From positions 186,001-250,000 of the forward strand of contig CAJUJH010000002.1 of the NCBI GenBank assembly GCA_910586855.1: a stretch of DNA of 64,000 nucleotides, in the 5' to 3' direction. The notes below the pieces were generated by a model that saw only the letters and a list, made by a program, of their open reading frames with translations, ran no database searches and was not told where the DNA came from. Positions 1 to 9,116 of the stretch are shown here, piece by piece; the first letter of the stretch is position 1, and each line of letters starts with the position of its first letter. A program made the translations under genes and the position numbers. The DNA comes from Candidatus Gastranaerophilales bacterium. Lineage in GTDB: Bacteria; Cyanobacteriota; Vampirovibrionia; Gastranaerophilales; Gastranaerophilaceae.

Positions 1-913
1 TAGGGAGATTTTTTTGCGGGTCTTTAGTTTCTTCTGCAGCAGATGATACGGCATCTACCCCAACGTATGCGAAAAATATCAAAAACGCGCCTGATAAGAT
101 GCCTTTTATCCCGCCGGGGGCGAAAGGTACCCAATTTTCAGGGGCAACGTAAAACATTCCCGTAAAGATGAATAAAAATATGACTGCAAGCTTAATGAAT
201 ACTAAAATCGTTGCGGCTTTTGTACTTTCTTTTATTCCTTGAACAAGAATTATTGTGATTATTAAAAGTAATAAAACTGCAGGCAGATTTATACAAAATG
301 GTAACACCCCAAAAATTTTCGGTATTTCAACCGCAGGGTCGAGCCCCATATCTTTATAAACGGAAATTGCAGTTCTATAGTCATTTATAAGCCAGATGGG
401 CGGATTAACAAGCCAGTTTGGAAGAATATGAGAAAATCCTCTTAATAGTTCCATAAAATACCCAGTCCAGGAGCTTGCCATTGTAACGTTTCCAATAGCG
501 TATTCAAGCATTAAAATCCAGCCTACAATCCATGCCATAAATTCACCCATTGTAACATAGGTATATGTATAGGTGGTTCCTGCAACCGGTACCATTGATG
601 TAAATTCAGAATAGCAAAGAATTGAAAATAAAGATGCAAACATTGCAATTATCATTGAGATTATAACGGCCGGACCTGCGCCGTAGCCTGATTGTTCGCC
701 AACCATTGCAACGCCTACAATTGTAAAGATACCGGAACCTATCACAGCGCCAATGCCAAGCATTATAAGGTCAAATGCATTCAAGGTTCTTTTGAGGTTC
801 ACCTTATTTGCATTTTCCATAATTTCATCGGGTGTTTTTTTCTTAAAAAGGTTTTTAAAGAAACCGTTGTTAAGCCCGTTATCAGCTATGGTTTTAGAAT
901 TATTATTTTCCAC
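1..913 (-). CDS. APC-family amino acid permease, C-terminal part cut by window edge
   Basis: The frame is open from a GTG at 913-911 to the left edge of the window, about 304 codons. It encodes the N-terminal half or more of an amino acid/polyamine/organocation permease. The first transmembrane helix (DLIMLGIGAVIGSGIFTIVG) has the family's GxGxGIF-type substrate-binding loop, and the stretches FVEEETKDPQKNLP-like and YxYTYVTMGEF match the same positions in the complete permease just upstream (903-2483). The two are clearly tandem paralogues. The GTG start lies 11 bp inside the upstream gene, which suggests translational coupling. An in-frame ATG near 822 is the alternative start but lacks a good ribosome binding site. 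The transported substrate cannot be told from sequence. Inner membrane importer or exchanger. Confidence 0.85.
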   Translation of the reverse strand, partial: MENNNSKTIADNGLNNGFFKNLFKKKTPDEIMENANKVNLKRTLNAFDLIMLGIGAVIGSGIFTIVGVAMVGEQSGYGAGPAVIISMIIAMFASLFSILCYSEFTSMVPVAGTTYTYTYVTMGEFMAWIVGWILMLEYAIGNVTMASSWTGYFMELLRGFSHILPNWLVNPPIWLINDYRTAISVYKDMGLDPAVEIPKIFGVLPFCINLPAVLLLLIITIILVQGIKESTKAATILVFIKLAVIFLFIFTGMFYVAPENWVPFAPGGIKGILSGAFLIFFAYVGVDAVSSAAEETKDPQKNLP

Positions 914-2483
914 TACTTATTTCATTCTTTCTTTGTTGTTTGTATCCGTATATAAAATATATTATTATTCCTAAAAGTATCCACAGCGGGAATAAAACTT
1001 TTGAGGTTGTAAGAAAACGTATTGAATAAAACATAAGTCCGCCACAGCAAATTATCCCCATCATAGGAAACCATGGCGAGAAGGGAACTTTAAACGGACG
1101 TTCTCTGTTCGGGTCTGTTTTTCTCAAGATTAAAACTGCAACACATACGATTATAAATGATGTAAATGTTCCAAAGTTACAAAGCTCTGCAGCGGTTGAA
1201 ATATTTAAAAATGCTGAACCTAAAATACAGATAACAGCTGCAATAATTGTTACAATATACGGAGTTTTAAATTTTGGATGAAGAGCTTGCAGATTTTTTG
1301 GTAAAAAACCGTCTCTGCTCATAGCGAATAAAATTCTTGTGCCTGCCAGCATCATAACCATTAAAACGGAAGTAAGCCCTGCAAGTGCTCCGATTGAAAT
1401 AAGTCCTGCTATCCAGTTTTGTCCGACTGAACTTATAGCATAAGCTAAAGGCGCCTGCAGATTGATTTTGTTAATCGGATTTATACCGATTAGAACAAGG
1501 GCAGTTAAGATATAGACAATAGTACAGATTGCAAGTGAACCTATAATGCCTATAGGAAGATTTTTTTGCGGGTTTTTAGTTTCTTCTGCGGCTGTTGAAA
1601 CAGCGTCAAATCCAAGATATGCAAAGAAAATTAAAAATGCGCCGACACATATTCCATTTATGCCGTTTGGTGCAAAGGGCACCCAATTTTCAGGTTTAAC
1701 ATAAAAAGCGCCTGTAATTACAAATAGTGCTATAACTCCAAGCTTTATAAAAACCAAAACCCCCGTCATTGCAGCACTTTCTTTAATTCCTTTGATTAAA
1801 ATTGAGGCAACAATTATTGTAAATAAAACCCCGGGTAAACTAAAGCAAATGGGGATATTTCCAATATGCGGAATAACTAAATCAGGATTTAAGCCTTCTT
1901 TAGTTAAATTATGAGCTGCTGTTGTGTAGTCTTGAATAAGCCATATCGGCGGATTATAAAGCCATTCGGGGAGGTATTTTGAAAAACCTTTGATAAATTC
2001 CATTAAATAGCCTGTCCATGCGCTTAAAACTGCGATGTAACCTATTAAAAATTCCATAACAAGGCACCAGCCTACAATCCAGGCTAAAAATTCGCCCATT
2101 GTAGCATAGGTGTATACATAAGCAGAGCCTGCAACCGGTATCATGGTTGCAAATTCAGCATAACACAATGCTGAAAATATGCAGGCAAAAGAAGCCAAGA
2201 CCATTGAAACAATGACGGCAGGACCCGCACCAAGAGAGCCGTTTGAACCAACTGCCGCAATTCCTAATGCTGTAAATATTCCGGAGCCTATCATTACCCC
2301 TATTCCAAGCATTATAAGGTCAAAAGCGCTGAGAGTTTTTTTAAGCCCGCCGTGCTTAGAATTATCAAGCATTGTATCCGGGTTTTTTACTTTAAACATA
2401 TTTTTTGTAAGGTTTAAAATGCCCTTATATTCTTTATTGTCAAGTTTTAAGTCCTCGGCGATTTTGTTTAAATCATCTCTCAT
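903..2483 (-). CDS. APC-family amino acid permease
   Basis: 526 residues with about 12-14 hydrophobic helices, the usual size for bacterial APC amino acid permeases of the cationic amino acid transporter type. After about 45 charged N-terminal residues comes SAFDLIMLGIGVMIGSGIFT, the helix-1 loop that coordinates the substrate backbone. FDAVSTAAEETKNPQKNLP is the conserved loop between helices 6 and 7/8. The ATG start has a strong AAGGAAG ribosome binding site. The stop overlaps the GTG of a second permease (1-913), so the pair arose by tandem duplication and is probably co-transcribed. It lies 64 bp after glyQ on the same strand. Substrate unknown; branched-chain, cationic amino acids or polyamines are all possible. 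Confidence 0.9.
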   Translation of the reverse strand: MRDDLNKIAEDLKLDNKEYKGILNLTKNMFKVKNPDTMLDNSKHGGLKKTLSAFDLIMLGIGVMIGSGIFTALGIAAVGSNGSLGAGPAVIVSMVLASFACIFSALCYAEFATMIPVAGSAYVYTYATMGEFLAWIVGWCLVMEFLIGYIAVLSAWTGYLMEFIKGFSKYLPEWLYNPPIWLIQDYTTAAHNLTKEGLNPDLVIPHIGNIPICFSLPGVLFTIIVASILIKGIKESAAMTGVLVFIKLGVIALFVITGAFYVKPENWVPFAPNGINGICVGAFLIFFAYLGFDAVSTAAEETKNPQKNLPIGIIGSLAICTIVYILTALVLIGINPINKINLQAPLAYAISSVGQNWIAGLISIGALAGLTSVLMVMMLAGTRILFAMSRDGFLPKNLQALHPKFKTPYIVTIIAAVICILGSAFLNISTAAELCNFGTFTSFIIVCVAVLILRKTDPNRERPFKVPFSPWFPMMGIICCGGLMFYSIRFLTTSKVLFPLWILLGIIIYFIYGYKQQRKNEISSGK

Positions 2484-2547
2484 TAATCTTCCTTATATTC
2501 ATTAAAGGGTCGCCCATAGATTCGCTAGTTTATTCGGGCTTTAACGG

Positions 2548-3423
2548 TTATTTTTTAAGAAGCGGGAAACCCATTTCTTCTCTTTGCTCTACATATAATT
2601 TTGCAACAGCGGCAGCCATTCTTCTTACCCTGTTTATGTAATTTATGCGCTCATCTTTACTGATAACACCTCTTGCATCCAGCAGATTGAAGGTGTGTGA
2701 ACATTTTAAAACCCAATCATAAGCGGGAAGTACAATTTTAGCCTCTAAACAAGAGAAGCACTCGCTTTCTGCTAAATCAAACAAGGTAAAAAGCCTTTCC
2801 GGTGTTGAATATTCAAAATTATATTTAGATTGTTCAATCTCGTTTTGAAGGTAGATATCACCGTATTTTAAATTATTGTTCCACATAACATCGTAAACAG
2901 AATCAACGTTTTGAAGATACATTGCAATGCGCTCTAAACCGTATGTGATTTCAAGTGCAACGGGCTTAACTTCCAAACCGCCTACCTGCTGGAAATATGT
3001 GAATTGTGTAATTTCCATACCATCAAGCCATACTTCCCAGCCGACACCTGCAGCACCCAAAGTCGGGGATTCCCAGTTATCTTCAACAAATCTTACATCA
3101 TGTTTAGAAAGGTCAATTCCCATAGCCTCCAGTGATTTTAGGTAGATTCCCTGAGCATCATCGGGAGATGGTTTTAAAATTACTTGATATTGGAAATAAT
3201 GCCCCAATCTGTTTGGGTTTTCGCCATATCTTGCATCGGTCGGACGGCGGCAAGGTTCAACCATTGCTGTATTAAAAGGTTCGGGTCCAAGAGCCCTTAA
3301 AAAAGTTGCAGGGTTCATGGTTGAAGCACCTTTTTCTATATCATAGGGCTGTTGGATAATACAGCCGTAATCTGACCAGTATTTTGAAAGATTTAATATT
3401 AATTCCTGAAATATAAGAGCCAT
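2548..3423 (-). CDS. glyQ: Glycyl-tRNA synthetase alpha subunit
   Basis: 291 residues, matching the usual length of about 300 for the alpha chain of the alpha2-beta2 bacterial glycyl-tRNA synthetase. The alpha chain holds the class II active site that makes glycyl-adenylate. Recognisable blocks are YWSDYGCIIQQPYDIEKGA near the N-terminus, GPEPFNTAMVEPCRRPTDARYGENP (quoted here in parts: PCRRPTDARYGENPNRLGHY), and ALEITYGLERIAMYLQ. The beta subunit gene glyS is not next to it and not in the window, so the two subunits must be made from separate loci. It is 10 bp downstream of the DAHP synthase gene, so both are likely one transcript. Cytoplasmic, essential for translation. Confidence 0.95.
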   Translation of the reverse strand: MALIFQELILNLSKYWSDYGCIIQQPYDIEKGASTMNPATFLRALGPEPFNTAMVEPCRRPTDARYGENPNRLGHYFQYQVILKPSPDDAQGIYLKSLEAMGIDLSKHDVRFVEDNWESPTLGAAGVGWEVWLDGMEITQFTYFQQVGGLEVKPVALEITYGLERIAMYLQNVDSVYDVMWNNNLKYGDIYLQNEIEQSKYNFEYSTPERLFTLFDLAESECFSCLEAKIVLPAYDWVLKCSHTFNLLDARGVISKDERINYINRVRRMAAAVAKLYVEQREEMGFPLLKK

Positions 3424-3433
3424 TTTTGTTTCC

Positions 3434-4504
3434 TTATTTGTTTGCTTCAGCTGCTTTTGCTTGTTTTGCCGAATGTGTTCTGTTATCGTAATCTATTCTT
3501 CCAATAAGTTTATTAATATTTCTGGTTATTTCTTTAAATTGTGGAATACTTAAGCTTTGAGCACCGTCCGAACTTGCATGGTCAGGGTCATGGTGTACTT
3601 CATACATAAGTCCGTGAGCGCCCGCAACAAGGGCGGCTTTACCCATTGGTTCTATTAAATAGCGTTTACCTGTACCATGAGATGGGTCAACCACAACAGG
3701 AAGATGTGAATATTTTCTCAAAACTGGTACTGCTGCAAGGTCAAGAGTGTTTCTTGTAAAATCTGAATCAAAGGTTCTGATTCCTCTTTCACAAAGAATA
3801 ACATTTGGGTTGCCATTAAACATAATATGTTCTGCTGCAAGTAAAAATTCTCTAATGTTAGCGCTTGGACCTCTTTTTAACATAACAGGTTTTTTAGTGT
3901 GTCCTAATGCCTTTAAAAGTTTAAAATTCTGCATATTTCTGGCACCTACCTGTAAGACGTCAGCATATTTATTTAAAAGAGGGATATCAATTGTATCCAT
4001 AACTTCTGTTACAATAAGCAGACCTGTTCTTTTGCTTGCTTCTTTAAGGTATTCTAAGCCTTTTTCTTCTAATCCCTGAAAATCGTATGGAGAGGTTCTT
4101 GGTTTAAAAGCGCCTCCTCTTAAAAATTCACAGCCCATCTCTTTTGCAGCTACTGCAACTTCCAATAAGCCTTCAAATTCTTTTTCAACAGAGCAGGGAC
4201 CAACCATTAAAACAGGCTTTTCAAGACCGCCGATTTTAACACCGTTTTCAAACTCTATAATGGTATCTTCAGGGTGAGACATTCTTCCTGAAAGTTTATA
4301 GGGTTCTTGTATAAGCTTTACTTCATGCACACCTTCGAAAGAATTTACGGTAGCTGTTGATATCATCCTTTTATCGCCGATTGCAGCAATTACCGTTAAA
4401 ACGTCGCCTCTGTTTAAATTTATTTTAAAACCGTGGCTTTGAAGATAATCAGATACCTTTTGAATTTGAGCCTCGGTTGCTTTTGGTTCCATTACGACAA
4501 TCAT
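3434..4504 (-). CDS. aroF: 3-deoxy-7-phosphoheptulonate (DAHP) synthase, type I-beta
   Basis: 356 residues. Condenses phosphoenolpyruvate and erythrose 4-phosphate, the first step of aromatic amino acid synthesis. Residues 1-75 form a ferredoxin-like/ACT-like regulatory domain of the Thermotoga type, followed by the TIM-barrel catalytic domain. Visible motifs: VLMVGPCSVE, GGAFKPRTSPYDFQGL, LQVGARNMQNF, PVMLKRGPSA, LCERGIRTF, VVVDPSHGTGKR and GLMYEVHHDPDHASSDGAQS, which include the metal-binding Cys, His, Glu and Asp. The N-terminal domain suggests feedback inhibition by an aromatic amino acid; which one cannot be read. The ATG has a GGAG ribosome binding site. First gene of a run continuing into glyQ. 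The other shikimate genes lie at 20-23 kb. Confidence 0.93.
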   Translation of the reverse strand: MIVVMEPKATEAQIQKVSDYLQSHGFKINLNRGDVLTVIAAIGDKRMISTATVNSFEGVHEVKLIQEPYKLSGRMSHPEDTIIEFENGVKIGGLEKPVLMVGPCSVEKEFEGLLEVAVAAKEMGCEFLRGGAFKPRTSPYDFQGLEEKGLEYLKEASKRTGLLIVTEVMDTIDIPLLNKYADVLQVGARNMQNFKLLKALGHTKKPVMLKRGPSANIREFLLAAEHIMFNGNPNVILCERGIRTFDSDFTRNTLDLAAVPVLRKYSHLPVVVDPSHGTGKRYLIEPMGKAALVAGAHGLMYEVHHDPDHASSDGAQSLSIPQFKEITRNINKLIGRIDYDNRTHSAKQAKAAEANK

Positions 4505-4621
4505 TATTAAAATCTCCTCGTTTAAAAGTTTTAGTTTATAATTATTAAAACATAAAAACTTTTTAATGTGGTAGGAAAATGTAAAGGAATATCACGTTTT
4601 TATTAACATAAATTAAAGTTT

Positions 4622-5539
4622 TTATGCAAATAAAGCTTTGAATTTATTTTCTACAACATCGGTTATTTTATTGTCATCATCATCGTCATCATGGTCATCA
4701 TGGTCGTGGTCATCATCATGGTCTTTGATATCAGCTGCTTGCGGCTGCATAGGTTGTGCAAGCGGCTGAACGCCTGATATTTGAGATGGCTGTTGATTTT
4801 CTGACGGATTTGGGGTTTGAATTTGGGCAGTTTGTGCTGTTAGAGCTTGAGCTTGTTTATTTTCTTCTTCCTGTTCTTTTTTCTTTTCGTTTAATTTGGC
4901 AACAATTTTACCAACAACAGGAACCATCATAACGGGGATAATAAATCTTACAACGGCTGTAAATACTGTGTTTGACTTTAATTTTTTGATTGCTCCGCAG
5001 AAGTCTTTTGCGCTTCTTCCGCCAATTTCTTTTATAAGACCAGGATTTGTTTTTTCAAGTTCCATGTATTTAAGACCGATTTTATCAATAATGGGGTCAA
5101 AAGCACTGTCAACAAGGGCTGCAGCAGCTGATGATGCTATTGTAACAGCACCGTTTTGAATCATAGATGGAACTTTTCTATCTTCATCAATTTTATCTGA
5201 TTTCCAGGTGTTCCACATATAGAAAAGAGTAACTGCAACAGATTCAATATCGCACCATCTTGCAGGGGCGGATTTAAATTTTCTTGTAATATCTACAAGT
5301 TTTTGAGAAGCTTTTGTTTGGGTTAATTTTGCCATACCGTTTGCAATATGCTGATCAAGATGCAAATACTTGTTTAAGCCTCTTACAACAAAGCTATCCT
5401 TTTTTTTGGGTTTTCCTGCAAGATTTTTTGCTGCTTCGCCGGCAGCTTTATCAATGCCTGTAAATGAGATATTTTGTTTATTATTATATTTTGGCAAGTT
5501 ATTTTTAATTTGATTATTCATTAAGGAGTTTATTATCAT
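4622..5539 (-). CDS. Lineage-specific membrane-associated protein with ISFTG motif and Asp/His-rich tail
   Basis: Not recognised as a named family. 305 residues. Residues 23-28 are NISFTG, a motif shared with several other proteins in this window. Hydrophobic segments lie around 126-147 and 196-214, the second followed by a very charged KKKEQEEE stretch, so membrane attachment is likely. Residues about 225-270 are Gln/Pro/Ala-rich and disordered, and residues 273-290 are almost only Asp and His, a possible divalent metal binding tail. The segment DEDRKVPSMIQNG...AFDPI (117-150) aligns with EEDKQFTATKNAL...VLDPI of the gene directly upstream, so the two are diverged tandem paralogues. The start codon overlaps the upstream stop as ATGA and has a strong AAGGAGGT ribosome binding site. 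No function is assigned. Confidence 0.8.
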   Translation of the reverse strand: MIINSLMNNQIKNNLPKYNNKQNISFTGIDKAAGEAAKNLAGKPKKKDSFVVRGLNKYLHLDQHIANGMAKLTQTKASQKLVDITRKFKSAPARWCDIESVAVTLFYMWNTWKSDKIDEDRKVPSMIQNGAVTIASSAAAALVDSAFDPIIDKIGLKYMELEKTNPGLIKEIGGRSAKDFCGAIKKLKSNTVFTAVVRFIIPVMMVPVVGKIVAKLNEKKKEQEEENKQAQALTAQTAQIQTPNPSENQQPSQISGVQPLAQPMQPQAADIKDHDDDHDHDDHDDDDDDNKITDVVENKFKALFA

Positions 5540-6465
5540 TTCTGCATACCTCCTTTTATGAAACTATCAAAAACTTTATCCATATTATTCGGATTCATAT
5601 TAATCTTGGTAAGGGCGGAATTATTTAAAATATCCATCTGCGGAGTGGGCTGCTCTTGTTTTTCTGCTTTTTTCTTGCCTTTTGAATCGCCAAATATTAA
5701 TTTTAAAATAAACGGCATAAGTGCAATTGTAAGAGCTGCTTTAAGCGGAGCAACAATGATGCCGAGACCGTTTTTATAAACAGTTTTCATTCCGCCTTTC
5801 ATATCTGTAAAATAATAGGGAACACCTTCTTTTGCTGCTTTTGCTTTTCCTGCCTTAATTTGTTCTGGGGTCAATATATTGAAAGGTTTTTTTGCATCCT
5901 CTTCAAAAGTTTTTAACAGCCAGTTATTCTTATCTTTAATATATTTCCCCGGGTTATCTAAGAATTTATTTACACCTGATGAAATAGGGTCTAAAACAGC
6001 ACATGATAATAAATAACCAATAAAAGCAGAAAGTGCATTTTTGGTTGCTGTGAATTGTTTATCTTCTTCTTCTGCACCGGGCATTGCAAGAACGCACATT
6101 GGTTTTAAGAAGCCTGCTAATCCTAATGCTAAAAGCGCTTTTACTTTTGCTTCATTATCATCTGAGAAATAAGCAAGTTTATGAAAAGTTTTACTTTGTG
6201 CCAGTCTATCTGCTATATCAAGCTTTTCTTTGCTATTTACCAGATTTGAAGCTGCTTTTGCTGCATTAGAACTTGCAGACCCGCCAAAGCTTACACTCTC
6301 GGCGGGTCTTGTTATACTTACTTTATTTTTGTCCTCGTTTATTAAATGCACACTCTTTTTATAATGTGTCAGCTCATTGTTTCTGCACTGAGTGCCAGAG
6401 CCCGAAGCTCGCATATTGGACGAAAAACCGTCAAATTTATTATTTAATGACAATTTGACTTTCAT
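5536..6465 (-). CDS. Lineage-specific membrane-associated protein, paralogue of the next gene, VSFGG motif
   Basis: Not recognised as a named family. 309 residues. An N-terminal stretch of about 55 polar residues precedes SVSFGG at 57-62, equivalent to the NISFTG of the downstream paralogue (4622-5539). Hydrophobic segments at about 107-129, 143-160 and 236-258 are followed by a GDSKGKKKAEKQ basic stretch, giving the same layout: motif, helix ending in DPI (159-161), C-terminal membrane helix, charged tail. No clear Shine-Dalgarno sequence precedes the ATG at 6465, so the start is less certain than that of its partner. The pair is translationally coupled by a 4-bp overlap. Probably envelope-located, but this is inference. 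Confidence 0.78.
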   Translation of the reverse strand: MKVKLSLNNKFDGFSSNMRASGSGTQCRNNELTHYKKSVHLINEDKNKVSITRPAESVSFGGSASSNAAKAASNLVNSKEKLDIADRLAQSKTFHKLAYFSDDNEAKVKALLALGLAGFLKPMCVLAMPGAEEEDKQFTATKNALSAFIGYLLSCAVLDPISSGVNKFLDNPGKYIKDKNNWLLKTFEEDAKKPFNILTPEQIKAGKAKAAKEGVPYYFTDMKGGMKTVYKNGLGIIVAPLKAALTIALMPFILKLIFGDSKGKKKAEKQEQPTPQMDILNNSALTKINMNPNNMDKVFDSFIKGGMQK

Positions 6466-6534
6466 GATACTATTTTAAAACAGGTGAATGAAATAATTTG
6501 CTATAAACAGAAAATATTATACAAAAGTTAACAA

Positions 6535-7521
6535 TTAACTCAAAAGACTCACTAAAGGCTCTTTTTTGGAATTTTCCATAACTTCTAAAATTTTATCTGT
6601 TATTATATTTTCAAAATTAATATTATAAATAGAATTAATCTCATTTATAAAAAAGCATGGACTGGTTATATTTATTTCTATTATTTTGCCATCAATTACA
6701 TCAAGTCCTGCAATGTAAACACCATCATTTAGAAGGGTTTGCGCTATTTCTTTTTCAATCAGCTGTTCTTCTTTGGATAAATCCCCTCTGATTAAATTTT
6801 CTTTTATGTGTTCATTGAACTTAAAATCGTTGTTTGTGGCAACTTTTCTAACTGCATAATTAAAAATTTCTCCGCCAATAAAGATTAGTCTTTTATCTCC
6901 TTTTAAAATTCCTTTGAGGAATTTTTGAACCATCACCTGGGTTTTACCGTTATTTGTTGCAGTATCTATTATTGCATTTATGTTTTTATCATTTTTATTC
7001 AAATAAAAAACACCGCTTGAAAAACACCTGTTCAAGGGTTTAATTATTATTTCTTCTTCATTAAATAAAAATTCTTTAATGATATTTTTATTGGCACTTA
7101 CTATGTTTTTTGGCGCCAAATTCGGGAATTTATTAATATATAATTTTTCGTTAAAATCCCTTAAGGCCTTTGGTGAATTTAAAATAAGGGTTTCTTTATT
7201 AACATAATCTAAAATGTAAGTTGCATTAATATAGTCAATATCAACAGGCGGGTCCGGACGCATAAAAATTGTACCAAATTCATTCAGACAGGCTGTATTT
7301 GGTGTATCTTCTTTTAAGATATTATTATTTTTTGAAACGGTATTATAAATTTTTGCCATAGGGGAGGCGCCTTCAAGATAAAGAAGATTTTTTACAGTAA
7401 TTGCTACATTAAAACCCCTGTCTAAAAGGCATTTAATTAACCAAAAATTTGTAACAAGACGGTTAAATTCAAAATATTTAAGTTCAAGCTCATCTATGAT
7501 GAATAGTATTTTTTTGTTCAT
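6535..7521 (-). CDS. gshB: Glutathione synthetase (prokaryotic ATP-grasp type)
   Basis: 328 residues, close to the 316 of Escherichia coli GshB. It joins gamma-glutamylcysteine and glycine using ATP. The sequence has FMRPDPPVDIDYINATYILD (the diagnostic RxDPPxDxxY region), NSPKALRDFNEKLY, VMVQKFLKGILKGDKRLIFI, and the ATP-grasp metal-binding end GLDVIDGKIIEINITSPC. The usual glycine-rich ATP loop KPLDGxGGxGIF is altered here to KPLNRCFSSGVF, so nucleotide handling may differ, though the rest is intact. No gshA is in the window. It is transcribed away from the TPR gene at 7617 and leads into the two ISF-motif paralogues with a 69-bp gap. Glutathione synthesis fits a cyanobacterial affinity. 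Confidence 0.85.
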   Translation of the reverse strand: MNKKILFIIDELELKYFEFNRLVTNFWLIKCLLDRGFNVAITVKNLLYLEGASPMAKIYNTVSKNNNILKEDTPNTACLNEFGTIFMRPDPPVDIDYINATYILDYVNKETLILNSPKALRDFNEKLYINKFPNLAPKNIVSANKNIIKEFLFNEEEIIIKPLNRCFSSGVFYLNKNDKNINAIIDTATNNGKTQVMVQKFLKGILKGDKRLIFIGGEIFNYAVRKVATNNDFKFNEHIKENLIRGDLSKEEQLIEKEIAQTLLNDGVYIAGLDVIDGKIIEINITSPCFFINEINSIYNINFENIITDKILEVMENSKKEPLVSLLS

Positions 7522-7616
7522 AAATCAATTATATTACAAAGTTTGCTAAAAATATAAATAGTAAATTTGGTATTTATATTGTATAATATTTTGAGAGTTT
7601 ATGTAGAAAGTACGGT

Positions 7617-8684
7617 ATGGCGGATATTAAAGATATTGACATATTGATTGATAAAATTAAACAAAATCCTGATAATATTGATAATTATAGGGATTTAACA
7701 AATATATATGTTGCAAATAATGAATTTGACAGTGCTTTGAGCATCTATAATAAAATGCTTGAACTTTTTCCTGATGATATTCACGCTTTAATTAATTCCG
7801 GCAGCATTTATTTTTATAAAAAGGACTTTCAAAAAGCTATTGAATTGTATTTAAAAGCTGCAATGGAAGAGCCGCGCAACCCTTCTATATATTTTAATCT
7901 CGGGAATGTATATGCTGAAATCGGCAATTTTTCAAATGCGCTTAAATATTATACAAAATCAATAGAATTAGATAAAAATCAAGCAATAGTTTACAGTGCT
8001 CTTGGAATTTTATTTCAAGATAATGATAATTTAAATGAAGCTAAAGAAAATTATAAAAATGCAATCAAACTGGAGCCTGACTGCGGTGAGTATTATGTAT
8101 ATTTAGCCAATATTTTCCAAAGAGAAGGAGATTTTCTGGAAGCTTCCAATTATTATAAAAAAGCGCTGGAATTATGTCCGAATGACTCAAAAGCTTCTCT
8201 TTGTCTTGCAAATGCTTATGCTTCAATGAAGATGGAAAAAGAAGCTTTTAAATATTTTGAACGCACAGTTAAAATTGAGCCTGAAAATTACTCTGCCTGG
8301 TTATGCTGGGCAATAACACTTTCTGATGCAGGAGAAGCTGATAAAGCAATGGAATTATATAAAAGGGCTATAGAAATTGACCCCACAAAACCAAATGCTT
8401 ATATTTTATTAGCAAATATTTTAACCAATGAAAAAAGGTATGAAGAAGCCATTGAATTATACAAACAGGCTGTAAGGCTTGTACCAATGGAAGAAGCAAG
8501 GGGCAGGGGTATTTTATATGTATTTATCGCAAATGCTTATATGCTTTTAGAAGATATTAATAACGCTATTAATTATTACAGGAAAGCCTTAAGGGAAGTG
8601 CCTGAAAATAATGAAGTAAGGCTTATTTATGTTGAAATTATGAATGCATATATTACAAGAAAGGTTGAAGGGCAAAATGTATAA
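7617..8684 (+). CDS. Tetratricopeptide repeat protein
   Basis: 355 residues built almost entirely of about nine 34-residue TPR units. Typical unit signatures are NPSIYFNLGNVYAEIGNFSN, AIVYSALGILFQDNDNLNEA and PNAYILLANILTNEKRYEEA. There is no signal peptide or membrane helix, so it is predicted to be a cytoplasmic scaffold for protein contacts; the partners are unknown. It overlaps the next gene by 8 bp, so the two are likely co-translated with the small membrane protein at 8677, which could be its anchor. A TATAAT hexamer at 7582-7587 sits about 30 bp upstream without a good -35. Confidence 0.88.
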   Translation: MADIKDIDILIDKIKQNPDNIDNYRDLTNIYVANNEFDSALSIYNKMLELFPDDIHALINSGSIYFYKKDFQKAIELYLKAAMEEPRNPSIYFNLGNVYAEIGNFSNALKYYTKSIELDKNQAIVYSALGILFQDNDNLNEAKENYKNAIKLEPDCGEYYVYLANIFQREGDFLEASNYYKKALELCPNDSKASLCLANAYASMKMEKEAFKYFERTVKIEPENYSAWLCWAITLSDAGEADKAMELYKRAIEIDPTKPNAYILLANILTNEKRYEEAIELYKQAVRLVPMEEARGRGILYVFIANAYMLLEDINNAINYYRKALREVPENNEVRLIYVEIMNAYITRKVEGQNV

Positions 8685-9093
8685 ACCGCATAATGCTATT
8701 ACCTTATGGGATAGATTTGTTGCAATTGCAACCTATTATACGTTTGGTATGGCGGGGCTTATCTGGCTCATAGCTTCAATTTTGATTTTTAAAAAACATG
8801 TAAACGACTTTTGTTCTTATCATATTTATCAATCAATTTTTATTTCAATCCTTCTTGCTGTAATTTCAATGGCTTTGAACTTCATCTTTCCCATATGTTC
8901 AAAAATTCCTTTTATAGGAGATTTTATAGGAATGATTTATTATTATGTATTTCATATACCTATGTTTTTTACATTTACATTGTTTAATTTTGTTGTTTTT
9001 GTGATTATATCTTATCTTGCATTGGGTGCGCTTTTAGGGAAAAAAACATATTTTCCTTTTATATCCGATGTTATAAGTGGAAATTTCAGATAG
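8677..9093 (+). CDS. Small polytopic membrane protein, possibly Tic20/DUF4870-like
   Basis: 138 residues from the ATG at 8677, which has GAAGG as ribosome binding site and overlaps the TPR stop; a longer frame from 8644 is possible but the extra 11 residues have no support. Three to four hydrophobic helices are visible (about residues 18-38, 48-70, 84-100 and 103-125). The layout WDRF...Y...GLIWLI...K...FCSYHIYQSIF, an amphipathic start and a His-Gln motif between the first two helices, resembles the Tic20/DUF4870 group of small membrane proteins, but the match is weak and by eye only. Function unknown. It sits between a TPR gene and kdsC on the same strand. Confidence 0.7.
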   Translation: MYKPHNAITLWDRFVAIATYYTFGMAGLIWLIASILIFKKHVNDFCSYHIYQSIFISILLAVISMALNFIFPICSKIPFIGDFIGMIYYYVFHIPMFFTFTLFNFVVFVIISYLALGALLGKKTYFPFISDVISGNFR

Positions 9094-9116
9094 ACGGCAG
9101 ATAAAAGGGGTTTTAA

